NCBI GenBank assembly: GCA_009889585.1
Contig: WUQV01000256.1
Location: forward strand, 1-17,955
Length of the DNA stretch: 17,955 nt
Direction of reading: 5' to 3'
Origin: Candidatus Bathyarchaeota archaeon
Lineage (GTDB): Archaea > Thermoproteota > Bathyarchaeia > Bathyarchaeales > WUQV01
Positions 5,909 to 13,012 of the stretch are shown in pieces. The notes below the pieces were generated by a model, which worked only from the letters and a program-made list of their open reading frames with translations, was not told the DNA's origin and searched no databases. The first letter of the stretch is position 1, and each line of letters opens with the position of its first letter. The translations under genes were made by a program, and so were the position numbers.

Positions 5909-6208
5909 TTACTCCGATGAGGGCGTAATCGACTTTTTCTTAACCCTCCCTTTCGATTTATTTCGCTTGAAGAGATTGAGCAATACCTCCGGGCTTTCGT
6001 TGTAAAAGTCATCCGCGTTAATGCCAACCCCGTTGAAGACGAGCTTAGGCTGAGGTATGTTAGACGGGCTATACCAAAAGTCTATTTTTACGTCGTACTT
6101 TTTGCAAAGCTCCTCTAAGTTAGACTTAAAGTTCGTGTAAAGCTGGATTAACTCCTTTCGAAAAGTCAAAAACTTGCCCTCGACGTCTACGGACAACCCA
6201 AGCCCCAT
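5909..6208 (-). CDS. Hypothetical protein, 99 residues
   Basis: The family is not recognised. The protein starts with a short strand, continues with a helix (FRKELIQLYTNFKSNLEELC, residues 16-35) and then a strand-turn-strand region (KIDFWYSPSNIPQPKLVFNG). It ends in a helix followed by a lysine-rich tail (KSKGRVKKK). It is soluble, with one cysteine and no visible catalytic motif. Codon use and amino-acid make-up are those of a real protein. A TATA-like stretch on the minus strand (6263-6272) would give a leader of about 30 bases; no Shine-Dalgarno sequence precedes the ATG. It is the last gene of the minus-strand cluster, 131 bp after a pseudogene. Confidence 0.6.
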   Translation of the reverse strand: MGLGLSVDVEGKFLTFRKELIQLYTNFKSNLEELCKKYDVKIDFWYSPSNIPQPKLVFNGVGINADDFYNESPEVLLNLFKRNKSKGRVKKKSITPSSE

Positions 6209-6339
6209 GGGAAGATGGGGTAATGGATGAGACTAAAGCGTTACTAGTTCCCGTAGGTATACCCATATAATACGCATTATTAATATCAAGCCTTCAATTC
6301 TCACAAACTTTTACATATTTAAAGCAAAACCTCAAGCCA

Positions 6340-6612
6340 TTAAACTATCAAATGGATTCCTTCATCGGTTAATCTTGACGCCCTTATGATAAGCTCGTTA
6401 GGATCCTCCGCTATGTCTTCCAACTTAAGGGAGTTCCAAGCTTCATCATCAAGCTCTGCGCTCGACGGATCGCGTTTACCAAGAGCTTGCTTAATAATGC
6501 TTTAGCTTTTATGAATAAAATGTTTTCAAAGGCTATGGTCGCATATCGCTTATCATAATAGGCTAAGGCCTTTTTGAAACTCTTTATCGGCCTCGTTCAG
6601 GTAGTCGCCCAT
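6340..6612 (-). pseudogene. All-helical small protein gene broken by two compensating frameshifts
   Basis: Beginning at an ATG at 6612, 19 codons run into a stop at 6555-6553. Shifting frame near 6556 continues the protein (YDKRYATIAFENILFIKAKA). Shifting again near 6478 gives the last 45 codons (KRDPSSAELDDEAWNSLKLE onward) to a TAA at 6342-6340. The three parts add up to exactly 91 codons, so the two shifts cancel. The repaired protein is all helix with an acidic second half and recalls HEPN or PaREP1-type small archaeal proteins; this is an impression of fold, not a match. It starts 34 bp after the retropepsin-like gene and would have been co-transcribed with it. Sequencing error is an alternative. 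Confidence 0.6.
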
Positions 6613-6646
6613 TATTTACGTTTTTCGAGAATCCTAGGCTTTAGCT

Positions 6647-7075
6647 TCACCAGATCTGAGGTGCGTAGCTCGTCCGAGTTTTCTCAGGAGGGTCGTCTAC
6701 GAACTTCCAACACCCCCTCCCCGGGCTGAGTATCACAATCTCGAGCGAGTCCGCTAAGGTATCGCTGATGATGACCTCGCGTTCGACTGGCGAGACGACT
6801 AAATCCGCCTTAACCAGGCCCTTCGTCCTATCGGGCTCGATTACTGAGATCGAGCACGCGTCTTGAAGCACGTACATCGATATCGGGCCGCCCGCCGTCC
6901 CGTACTCCACTGGCCGCCCCGCCTCCCTTAAGTCTAGGTTTATCTCGTTAATCGATAAGAATCGATTCGGCACGAGGAGCTGAGGTTCGTCAGTCTCGAA
7001 GCCTGTGTTGACAAGAGCTCTCGTCTCTACGAGTTTCGCCCCGACCTCCACCTTAATCTTAATTCGTAAGGCCAC
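6647..7075 (-). CDS. Retropepsin-like protein with NTG active-site turn
   Basis: This soluble protein of about 142 residues begins with an antiparallel beta pair (LRIKIKVEVGAKLVETRALVN). The turn that follows in aspartyl proteases of clan AA reads NTGFETDEPQLLVP here. The C-terminal half has VVSPVEREVIISDTLADSL followed by a Gly-rich turn and a Trp (GRGCWKF). As in the protein at 394-771, the catalytic Asp is replaced by Asn, so it may be a binding fold rather than a protease. The frame opens at a GTG at 7084, but the GTG at 7075 is better spaced from the ribosome site GGCGGTGA (7087-7080). It follows a small leaderless ORF whose stop lies at 7079-7077, so translation is coupled. Confidence 0.75.
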   Translation of the reverse strand: MALRIKIKVEVGAKLVETRALVNTGFETDEPQLLVPNRFLSINEINLDLREAGRPVEYGTAGGPISMYVLQDACSISVIEPDRTKGLVKADLVVSPVEREVIISDTLADSLEIVILSPGRGCWKFVDDPPEKTRTSYAPQIW

Positions 7076-7076
7076 T

Positions 7077-7202
7077 TCATTCACCGCCTTTCTTCTCGCC
7101 CTTCCTTAGGATGTAAATGTGGCCGACCCTACGTTTCCTCAAGACGTAAATGTGACCAACCCTAGGCATTCTAAGGTTACACCCGCATGAAAATGTTCGC
7201 AT
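7077..7202 (-). CDS. Small leaderless ORF with an internal tandem repeat
   Basis: A 41-codon frame begins at an ATG 27 bases from the centre of a TATA box, the spacing of a leaderless archaeal gene. It ends in a TGA two bases before the GTG at 7075 of the next gene. The protein is very basic. After two cysteines (SCGC) it holds two near-identical copies of RVGHIY[VI]LRK, coded by a tandem duplication of about 33 bases (7115-7171). It may be a real small basic protein, perhaps binding nucleic acid, or a translated leader that delivers ribosomes to the coupled retropepsin-like gene. The frame stays open upstream to 7259, but that part lies outside the predicted transcript. Confidence 0.4.
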   Translation of the reverse strand: MRTFSCGCNLRMPRVGHIYVLRKRRVGHIYILRKGEKKGGE

Positions 7203-7224
7203 TTCAATTATAAAAACGTATTGG

Positions 7225-7232
7225 TTTATATA
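7225..7232 (-). promoter_or_regulatory. TATA box of the minus-strand retropepsin cluster
   Basis: Minus-strand TATATAAA within CTTATATAAACC is centred 27 bases upstream of the ATG at 7202. It is one of the best TATA boxes in the window and the only obvious one for the genes down to 6340. Confidence 0.65.
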
Positions 7233-7343
7233 AGGACGATAAGCCATATTGAAGCGCATAGTTATAACAAAGTAACTATTAAGGTCTGAATATGCATAAT
7301 ACGATCTTAATGAGCATCTATACTCCTGCCACTGAAGTGCTCT

Positions 7344-7487
7344 CTATTTTAAATGCAGCTTAGCGATAACATCAAATATAGCATAAGACTCCCCTTTGAC
7401 TTTATTGAATCCAACTATTGTAATAGCTTTCGCAATCAAGGGCCTCGGCCGTCTTTTAATAACACGAGCGGCTCATTCATAAGCCAT
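7344..7487 (-). pseudogene. Short decayed open frame
   Basis: A minus-strand frame of 48 codons from ATG 7487 to TAG 7344 is interrupted by a TGA at codon 5. The rest reads like protein (LIAKAITIVGFNKVKGESYA then IFDVIAKLHLK), with alternating hydrophobic strand and helix pattern. It could also begin at the internal TTG as a 31-residue peptide. No family is recognised, and no promoter is evident. The rest of the gap 7260-7636 shows nothing else I can support. Confidence 0.25.
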
Positions 7488-7604
7488 TTATTAAACGCGT
7501 TTTGAGCTTATTACATCATTTTGTAAAATTGACGTAATGTTGCCAATTCCTTGATAAACGATGACGTAGCTTAACGGATCGCCCTCTCGTTTGAAAAAGG
7601 AAAT

Positions 7605-7613
7605 GCTTTTAGA
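7605..7613 (+). promoter_or_regulatory. Probable TATA element of the helicase gene
   Basis: The AT-rich tgcttttag lies about 45 bases before the TTG at 7653, predicting a start near 7633. The short leader would include AAGGGG (7640-7645), a weak ribosome site. Confidence 0.35.
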
Positions 7614-7652
7614 GAACGATCTACTGCACTACTAAGTCATAAGGGGCTTGGT

Positions 7653-10550
7653 TTGGCCTCAGAGGATCGCTTAGAGAATGCGTTCGATTTACTCGCTAAG
7701 CCTATTCGCAAATTGATAGAGCGGAAAGGGTTCTTAAGGCCGACCGAGCCCCAAGAAAAGGCGATCCCGAGGATCTTAGAGGGCAAAAACGTCCTATTGA
7801 TCTCTCCGACCGCCACTGGCAAGACTGAGGCAGCCTTCCTGCCCATCTTAAGCTCGTTGATCTCAACTCCCGATCGTCCGCCGGGCATAAAGGTCGTTTA
7901 CATCACGCCCCTTAGGGCCCTCAATCGAGACCTTTTGGAAAGGTTGGAGTGGTGGTGTAATAACTTAGACGTAAGGCTTGCCGTTCGCCACGGCGACACG
8001 GAGGCCAACGAGCGTTTACGACAAGCTAGAAGCCCTCCTGACGTATTGATTACGACTCCCGAGACGTTACAAGCGCTATTGATCGGCCGAGTCATCAAAA
8101 GGCACTTGAGCCAAGTGAAATGCGTAATAGTCGATGAAGTACATGAGTTAGCTGACAACAAGAGGGGAAGCCAGCTTTCATTAGCTTTAGAAAGGCTGCG
8201 TCGTATCACCGGCAGGGATTTCCAAGTCGTAGGCCTTTCGGCTACGGTTGGAACTCAAGAGAAAGTTGCTCGATTCTTAGTAGGCATCGGCCGAGATGTG
8301 GAGGTCGTCAAGGTTCCCGTCGCGAGGTACATGAGGTTGCAAGTCCTCTACCCGGAGCCGGAGGAGGAGGACCTTGAGTTGGCCGCCTCATTATTCACCC
8401 ACCCTGAGGTAGCAGCTCGATTAAGGGTTATGCGGGAGTACGTCGAAGGCCATCGATCTGCGTTGTTATTTACGAACACCCGTTCGATATCCGAGGTTTT
8501 AACGAGCCGCTTTAAGGTTTGGGACGTTGACCTCCCGATATCCATTCATCACGGCTCGTTAGCTAAACCGTCTAGGGTAGCGGCTGAACGAGGGCTAAAG
8601 GATGGCGACTTGAAAGCGTTAGTTTGCACTTCGTCCTTAGAGCTAGGGTTGGACGTAGGCAGGATAGACCTCGTCATTCAATACATGAGCCCTAGGCAAG
8701 TCACCCGTTTGATCCAACGCGTCGGACGAAGCGGCCATTCGATAGGTCGTACGGCCGAGGGCGTGGTCGTGACGATGGACTCTGACGATGCGTTAGAGGC
8801 AATGGTCATATGCCGTCGAGCTTTAAAGGAGGAGCTCGAGCCAGTGGACATACCGTATAAGCCTTACGACGTGTTAACCCATCAAATCGCAGGTTTGCTC
8901 ATGCAGGAGAGGCGATTGAGTTTTGACGACATCTTATACGTGTTCAAAAGGGCTTATCCTTACGCTGACCTTTCGCTTGAGGACGTCAAGAAGGCCTTGG
9001 AGTACATGCACAATCGCTCCCCAAGGTTAGCTTGGGCCTCGTTCGAGGATATGGTCGTAGCAAGGCCTCGTAATAGGAAGGCACTTTATGGGTATTACTT
9101 TGAGAACCTATCGATGATCCCGGATGAGAAGCAATACCTCATCGTGGACGCGATGACGGATTCGGCCATCGGAATAGTGGACGAAGCGTTCGTAGCGGAG
9201 TACGGAAGGCCTGGGGTTAAATTCATCATCAGGGGGAGCCCTTGGCAGATACTAGCCTTCGAAGGCGATCGGATATACGTTAAGCCCGTGGACGATCCAA
9301 CGGGGGCCATACCGAGCTGGATCGGCGAGGAAATACCAGTCCCGTTTGAAGTCGCTCAAGAGGTTGGTCGCGTTAGAGCCCTAGTCGAACGAAGGATCTT
9401 AAGCGGCGAAAGCGTAGAAGCCGTAATAACGGATCTTTCGAAGGATTACTCGATCGACGTAGAGAAGCTATCAAGGGCTTTATGCGAGACGATCGAGCAG
9501 GTGAAGATGAACGTACCAGTTCCTACGGATAAGCGAGTCATCTTAGAAAGCTGGGGGGATTTCGTCATCATTAGCTCTCACTTCGGCTCTCTTACGAATA
9601 GGGCGTTAGCGCAATTAATCGGGCACATCATCTCAGAGCGAGTAGGTTATGCGGTCGTAGTTCAACACGACCCTTATAGGATTTTCATTCAAACGGCTGG
9701 AACGTTTGACGTAGATGACGTACTCGAAGTCCTCGATCAACTTAAGGGCATGCCGGATGATGTCGTCAAAGAGGCTTTGGCAAGAGCCGTGGCTAAGACT
9801 GGATTGTTCAAGAGGAGGATGATCCACGTGGCGAGGAGGTTCGGAGCTTTAGAGAAATGGGTTGACTTCTCTAACGTCAGCTTAAGGAGCCTCGTTAAGA
9901 GCTTCGAAGGCACTATCATTTATGAAGAGGCCCTTAAGGAGACGTTTGAAAAGGACTTAGATGTAAATGGATTGATTAATGTTTTAAACAAAATTAAGAG
10001 GAGTGAAATGGAAATTGTAAAGATTGACACAAGAGGGGTTATAACACCAATAGCTAGAGTTGGTATAGAAAGGGTTAGTATGAAAACTGATTTAATTCCA
10101 CCTGAGAGGCTTAAGGCTGTTTTAATAGAATCGGCTAAGGCTAGGCTTTTAAGTGAGGTTAGGACGTTCATATGTGTTAATTGTTGGGACTATTTAGAAA
10201 TGATACGTATGAAGGATTTGCCAGATCGACTAAAGTGTCCGAAGTGTGGGTCGAACGCATTAGGGGCTTTAGATCGTGATGAAGAAGAGGTTTACTCGCT
10301 CGTCGAAAAAAGAGGGGAAGGGCTTACTAAGGCTGAGGAGAAGTTGAAGAAGGAAGCGATGGATGCTGCGAAATTAATCATAAGGTATGGAAAGCCAGCT
10401 GCTGTAGCCTTAACCGGTAGGGGGCTTAAGGCGTCTGATGTTGTTAACATCTTAGATGTCGAGCGAAAGATTTCCGATAGTTTCTTCGAGCTTATAATCG
10501 AGGCTGAGAGAAGGGCGTTGAAGAGGAAATGGCAAAGGTTGGTTAAGTAA
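7653..10550 (+). CDS. lhr: Lhr-type superfamily 2 DNA/RNA helicase with C-terminal zinc ribbon
   Basis: This 965-residue ATP-dependent helicase has the full superfamily 2 set. There is a Q-motif-like PTEPQEKAIP (30-39), motif I SPTATGKTEA (51-60), Ia TPLRAL (85-90), II DEVH (161-164) and III SAT (196-198). Motif V is SSLELGLDVG (327-336) and motif VI QRVGRSGH (355-362). A winged-helix and Lhr-specific region follow, with four cysteines in two C-x-x-C pairs (841/844 and 862/865) forming a probable zinc ribbon. Archaeal Lhr proteins unwind branched DNA and DNA-RNA hybrids and are linked to repair and RNA metabolism. The cysteine knuckle suggests the aLhr1 branch, with moderate certainty. The start is a TTG. 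The segment 9957-10230 is much richer in A+T than the rest of the gene. Confidence 0.92.
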   Translation: MASEDRLENAFDLLAKPIRKLIERKGFLRPTEPQEKAIPRILEGKNVLLISPTATGKTEAAFLPILSSLISTPDRPPGIKVVYITPLRALNRDLLERLEWWCNNLDVRLAVRHGDTEANERLRQARSPPDVLITTPETLQALLIGRVIKRHLSQVKCVIVDEVHELADNKRGSQLSLALERLRRITGRDFQVVGLSATVGTQEKVARFLVGIGRDVEVVKVPVARYMRLQVLYPEPEEEDLELAASLFTHPEVAARLRVMREYVEGHRSALLFTNTRSISEVLTSRFKVWDVDLPISIHHGSLAKPSRVAAERGLKDGDLKALVCTSSLELGLDVGRIDLVIQYMSPRQVTRLIQRVGRSGHSIGRTAEGVVVTMDSDDALEAMVICRRALKEELEPVDIPYKPYDVLTHQIAGLLMQERRLSFDDILYVFKRAYPYADLSLEDVKKALEYMHNRSPRLAWASFEDMVVARPRNRKALYGYYFENLSMIPDEKQYLIVDAMTDSAIGIVDEAFVAEYGRPGVKFIIRGSPWQILAFEGDRIYVKPVDDPTGAIPSWIGEEIPVPFEVAQEVGRVRALVERRILSGESVEAVITDLSKDYSIDVEKLSRALCETIEQVKMNVPVPTDKRVILESWGDFVIISSHFGSLTNRALAQLIGHIISERVGYAVVVQHDPYRIFIQTAGTFDVDDVLEVLDQLKGMPDDVVKEALARAVAKTGLFKRRMIHVARRFGALEKWVDFSNVSLRSLVKSFEGTIIYEEALKETFEKDLDVNGLINVLNKIKRSEMEIVKIDTRGVITPIARVGIERVSMKTDLIPPERLKAVLIESAKARLLSEVRTFICVNCWDYLEMIRMKDLPDRLKCPKCGSNALGALDRDEEEVYSLVEKRGEGLTKAEEKLKKEAMDAAKLIIRYGKPAAVALTGRGLKASDVVNILDVERKISDSFFELIIEAERRALKRKWQRLVK

Positions 10551-10553
10551 GCT

Positions 10554-10571
10554 ACCTCTACTTTAAGAGGT
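10554..10571 (+). terminator. Hairpin directly after the helicase gene
   Basis: ACCTCT (10554-10559) pairs perfectly with AGAGGT (10566-10571) across a six-base loop, three bases after the stop codon, and a pyrimidine run (ttcctt) follows. It may mark the 3' end of the transcript, although archaeal termination often needs only a T-tract. Confidence 0.35.
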
Positions 10572-10725
10572 TTCCTTCATGAGAAGCATTTGACGTATTC
10601 AAGAGGAACTTACCCTTAATGAAAAACTACTTTATAGTAACGTTAAGCAGAAGGTTGAAGAGGAGTCGGTGAAGGAAAGATAGCATAAGATTTAATGAGA
10701 AGAGCTTAGATGGATCGAATCTGTT

Positions 10726-10887
10726 TTGAGAATCTTATTAGGATTTTGCCTAATAGTTGCTCTAAGCCATGACACCAGCGTTAAAGTAGGAATTTTGAGT
10801 TTATCCTTGCTATTTGAACTTTTTAATCCTGCTGAGGGCAGCTACTTAAGGTTGACAAGCCAGCTAGGAAAAATGAGCAGAACCTGA
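10726..10887 (+). pseudogene. Small hydrophobic ORF, possible two-helix membrane peptide or relic
   Basis: A frame open from 10699 and startable at TTG 10726 gives 53 residues with two hydrophobic stretches (RILLGFCLIVALS and VGILSLSLLFELF) and a basic tail. In the same frame just upstream, across stops, lies EEELRWIESVL-like helical coding character. An earlier frame ending at about 10681 reads as a charged helix (VKQKVEEESVKER). The pieces may once have been one small membrane protein with a charged N-terminal helix. There is no ribosome site before the TTG. It could equally be chance. Confidence 0.3.
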
Positions 10888-11219
10888 GGTCTACCTTAAG
10901 CGGCGAGACGCGTGAAGCAGAATGTATCCAGCTTACGTAGCGTCGTGAGGAAACATGCGCTAAAAATTAAGCATAATGTAAAATCCCGAGAAGGGCGGAG
11001 GATGCTCGTTTCAAAAGGTGGACTACCTACCTTAAATGATGGATTTTATTCACGATTATAAGTTACATAGAGCGTTAAAGCATAGCAAGAGCCTTAGGGA
11101 TTAAGAAAGCGCTTTTATGCCTAAAATTAAATTCCTGCTAAGAGGGATTGAAAGTTACGCATTGTGATTTTTCAGCTTCCGCTTCAGCAAAAATGGGAAG
11201 GCTAGCAAGCTGATGAGAG

Positions 11220-11633
11220 CTATAGCTCCTCTAACGGGATCCTCTCAACTTCTTCAACTTCATCAAACGTCCTATCGCTGCTGACTATTTTGCCGTCAAG
11301 CAGGATCGCTAGAGCTAAGTGAAGTGAGTCGAAGTAAAACCTGCCGATTTTGTAGTACTTCTTCTGCAACGAGAGCGCATGAGACATCGCCTCATGAGAA
11401 ATCGTTAGCACGACTTCGCCAGGTATTTCGGACCTTAGCGCTTGAAATATCGCCATCCTGTCCTCCATCGACACCCTGAAGCTCTTGAGCAACAAGTCGA
11501 GCTCTAGGAAGGCTGACGAAGCGATGTGCCACTTCCTCGCCTTAACCCTCTTCAACGCTTCAAGGCAGTGGCTGTGGATCCTATCCTCAGGATCTAACAG
11601 CTCCTTCAAGAAGTCCGTTTCAACGACTGACAT
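11220..11633 (-). CDS. PIN-domain ribonuclease toxin, VapC-like
   Basis: This 137-residue PIN domain places its four acidic metal-binding residues as the family does: D7 (VVETDFLK), E44 (FLELDLL), D102 (FYFDSLHLALA) and D120 (VSSDRTFD). VapC proteins are Mg2+-dependent endoribonucleases that cut tRNA or rRNA when not held by their antitoxin. The frame opens further upstream to 11738, but that extension overlaps the promoter region and would add an artificial hydrophobic leader. The ATG at 11633 gives the normal family start and lies about 26 bases from an AT-rich TATA-like element (near 11655-11664). The antitoxin-like gene is next to it but transcribed the other way. Confidence 0.85.
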   Translation of the reverse strand: MSVVETDFLKELLDPEDRIHSHCLEALKRVKARKWHIASSAFLELDLLLKSFRVSMEDRMAIFQALRSEIPGEVVLTISHEAMSHALSLQKKYYKIGRFYFDSLHLALAILLDGKIVSSDRTFDEVEEVERIPLEEL

Positions 11634-11650
11634 GCGTCCTTTTACCTGAT

Positions 11651-11691
11651 ACATTAATATTGATAAATGACCGACAATTATAAGACCGACA
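11651..11691. promoter_or_regulatory. Shared promoter region with repeated GACCGACA boxes
   Basis: The 64-bp gap between the divergent genes carries an AT-rich core (attaatattgataaat, 11653-11668) able to serve as TATA for both directions. Two identical octamers GACCGACA lie at 11669-11676 and 11684-11691, 15 bp apart start to start, between that core and the VapB-like ATG. They flank a second TATA-like aattata. Repeats so placed are what an autoregulatory AbrB-type antitoxin would bind. Confidence 0.45.
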
Positions 11692-11697
11692 GCCAAC

Positions 11698-11943
11698 ATG
11701 ACCATCGCCAAAGTCGGTAAGCGCGGATGCTTGGTCATCCCTGCGAAGGAGAGAAAGGAGGCTGAAATTCAAGGGGGCGATTACGTCGAAGTCCTCGTCA
11801 AGGGGCCTGGGCTGCTCATCATAAGGAAGGTGCCTAGCTTGAGGGAGGTTCAACGGAAGATGGCCAGCAGGCTTCCGCAATGGAGCGAGCTGGAGGGCGT
11901 AGCTGACGAGTTGCTGGAAAAGGAGCTGCAAGAGGGCGCTTAA
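11698..11943 (+). CDS. AbrB-domain antitoxin, VapB-like
   Basis: This 81-residue protein has an AbrB/MazE swapped-hairpin DNA-binding domain at residues 3-45: AKVGKRGCLVIPAKERKEAE, then GGDYVEVLVKG and a final strand LLIIRKV. A helical tail (SLREVQRKMASRLPQWSELE) follows and should wrap the toxin and block its active site. It faces the PIN gene across 64 bp. In most VapBC pairs the two genes overlap in one operon with the antitoxin first; here they diverge, so their doses depend on two start sites in one small regulatory region. The ATG lies close to the promoter, suggesting a leaderless or very short-leader mRNA. Confidence 0.8.
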   Translation: MTIAKVGKRGCLVIPAKERKEAEIQGGDYVEVLVKGPGLLIIRKVPSLREVQRKMASRLPQWSELEGVADELLEKELQEGA

Positions 11944-12486
11944 GCCTTCGGCTATTTGTAGTTAAGGCCTTATGATGCGTCATCTTTCATACTGTAGGAG
12001 GCTTTAGGATTAAGCTGAGCAGCAAGAGCCCTTGTGAGCTTCAACTGCTTAAGCTGATGGATCTCGCTTAGCCTTGAGCTCGTACACACCTATATGATCC
12101 TTCTGAGGGGGGATTTTTCATATCGCTTGGGTGGGATAAGAGCTCCTCCGCCTTAGCTAAAGTCGTCTTAAGCAACTTATGACCATAGTTATCATAGCAA
12201 TAAGCTAGGCATCTCCTAAGCCTATCCTCTTGACGGGGAGGCATTTAGCGTCAAAGTCCAAGGAGGTTCTATTAAGATGAACTTATGCTAGAAGTTGAGC
12301 TAGTTCATCTCTTCAAATCGCTTCACCAGATGTGAAGTATCTTCCTTATCTCGATTGAGTGTTGAATTCAAGCTCTGTCGTCTTGATGGCGGCCCTTAAG
12401 ATGCAGCTCCTCAGGGATGGGCGATAAAGTCATGGTCTTCGATCCCATGGGAAATCGAAGAAAACGCTTATCATTAAGAACTGATA
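11944..12486. other. Gap of about 540 bases, mostly featureless
   Basis: Apart from a possible short minus-strand frame at 12068-12244 I see nothing coding. Short purine-rich and T-rich stretches occur (for example ggggggatttttc near 12105) without clear hairpins. Confidence 0.4.
12068..12244 (-). CDS. Possible small ORF, unknown
   Basis: A 58-codon minus-strand frame from ATG 12244 to TAA 12068 contains a helix-like, protein-like stretch (RLRRCLAYCYDNYGHKLLKT then LAKAEELLSH) and a less convincing tail. There is no clear promoter, and the upstream aacctcctt has pyrimidines where a ribosome site would need purines. It may be the middle of a decayed gene of a helical family such as HEPN-type proteins. 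It is listed for completeness. Confidence 0.22.
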   Translation of the reverse strand: MPPRQEDRLRRCLAYCYDNYGHKLLKTTLAKAEELLSHPSDMKNPPSEGSYRCVRAQG

Positions 12487-12675
12487 ATGCCACGAGGGCT
12501 GAACGTGCCGAGATTCGTGTTGACGATCAAGTTGGGCGCTGAAGATTTGTCGATCGTCGGACGGGATACGCATACCAATCAAACGTTCTCCGCAACTCTA
12601 AGGCCTAAGGATGCTTGGGAGAGATTCTTCAAGGAGATCGAAAAGCACCCAGAAGTCGGTGTGAAGTGGGAGTGA
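12487..12675 (+). CDS. Small hypothetical protein, 62 residues
   Basis: This compact soluble protein is predicted as two or three beta strands followed by a helix: RFVLTIKLGAEDLSIVGRDT, then NQTFSATL, then the helix AWERFFKEIEKHP and a last short strand VGVKWE. No family or catalytic motif is recognised. Amino-acid composition and codon use look genuine. The ATG lies behind an AT-rich stretch (gcttatcatt, 12466-12475), which could supply a TATA box if transcription starts inside or very near the start codon. The gene stands alone on the plus strand. Confidence 0.5.
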   Translation: MPRGLNVPRFVLTIKLGAEDLSIVGRDTHTNQTFSATLRPKDAWERFFKEIEKHPEVGVKWE

Positions 12676-12968
12676 ATTCCTTCAACGGTTAGTATGTGAA
12701 TGAATAAATCGAAACCATGTGAAAGCGATAAGCTTAAACCTCTGGAAGAATTAAAAGTTTCAACGTCCCTTATAACCTTTCAACCTTCTTCATGAGCTAT
12801 TAAAAGTCACCTATGCAGGCTTTAGCGATGAGCGAAGGCCTACAAGCTTAGCCGTTCAAAGCCCTTAATAAGCCTAAGTCGAATACGCTAACGAGGCTGC
12901 TTACGATCGTAAAGTGAGCAAGCCCTTCGTTCATACGATTCTTTCGCAAAGGCCTTATGTAATAAAAA

Positions 12969-12976
12969 GTTTATAT
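12969..12976 (+). promoter_or_regulatory. TATA box of the six-gene operon
   Basis: The sequence gtttatat is preceded by an A-rich BRE-like aataaaaa. A start is expected near 13000, ten to thirteen bases before the candidate start codons at 13010 and 13013. Any longer ORF starting at GTG 12914 would begin upstream of the transcript. Confidence 0.65.
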
Positions 12977-12995
12977 GTAAGAGATTCTTTACATA
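12974..12995. promoter_or_regulatory. Palindromic operator overlapping the promoter
   Basis: TATGTAA (12974-12980) and TTACATA (12989-12995) form perfect 7-bp inverted repeats with an 8-bp spacer. The left arm overlaps the end of the TATA box and the right arm approaches the predicted start of transcription. A dimeric winged-helix repressor bound here would block the promoter. The first gene of the operon encodes such a protein, so autoregulation is the simple inference. Confidence 0.6.
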
Positions 12996-13012
12996 ATGAT
13001 CGAGGATCGTTG

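Larger units (their letters stand above)
10551..11219. other. Long gap with degraded sequence
   Basis: These 669 bases hold no convincing gene besides the small frame at 10726-10887. A 22-codon stretch at about 11037-11105 (MMDFIHDYKLHRALKHSKSL) resembles the end of an integrase-core transposase but is too short to call. The piece near 10900-10925 faintly recalls the tnpB 3' ends seen elsewhere in the window. I read the region as eroded accessory DNA. Confidence 0.4.

Noticed and set aside
10885..11110. Further tnpB or integrase fragments in the long gap after the helicase
   Set aside because: Short resemblances (gcggcgagacgcgtgaagcag and a 22-codon integrase-like end) are too weak to call as features.
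11634..11738. N-terminal extension of the PIN-domain protein with a hydrophobic segment
   Set aside because: The extension runs across the shared promoter region and into the antisense of the antitoxin gene. The ATG at 11633 gives a normal PIN start and fits the TATA spacing.
12914..13012. Longer N-terminus for the ArsR-like regulator from GTG 12914
   Set aside because: The promoter TATA box and operator lie inside this segment, so it would not be transcribed.
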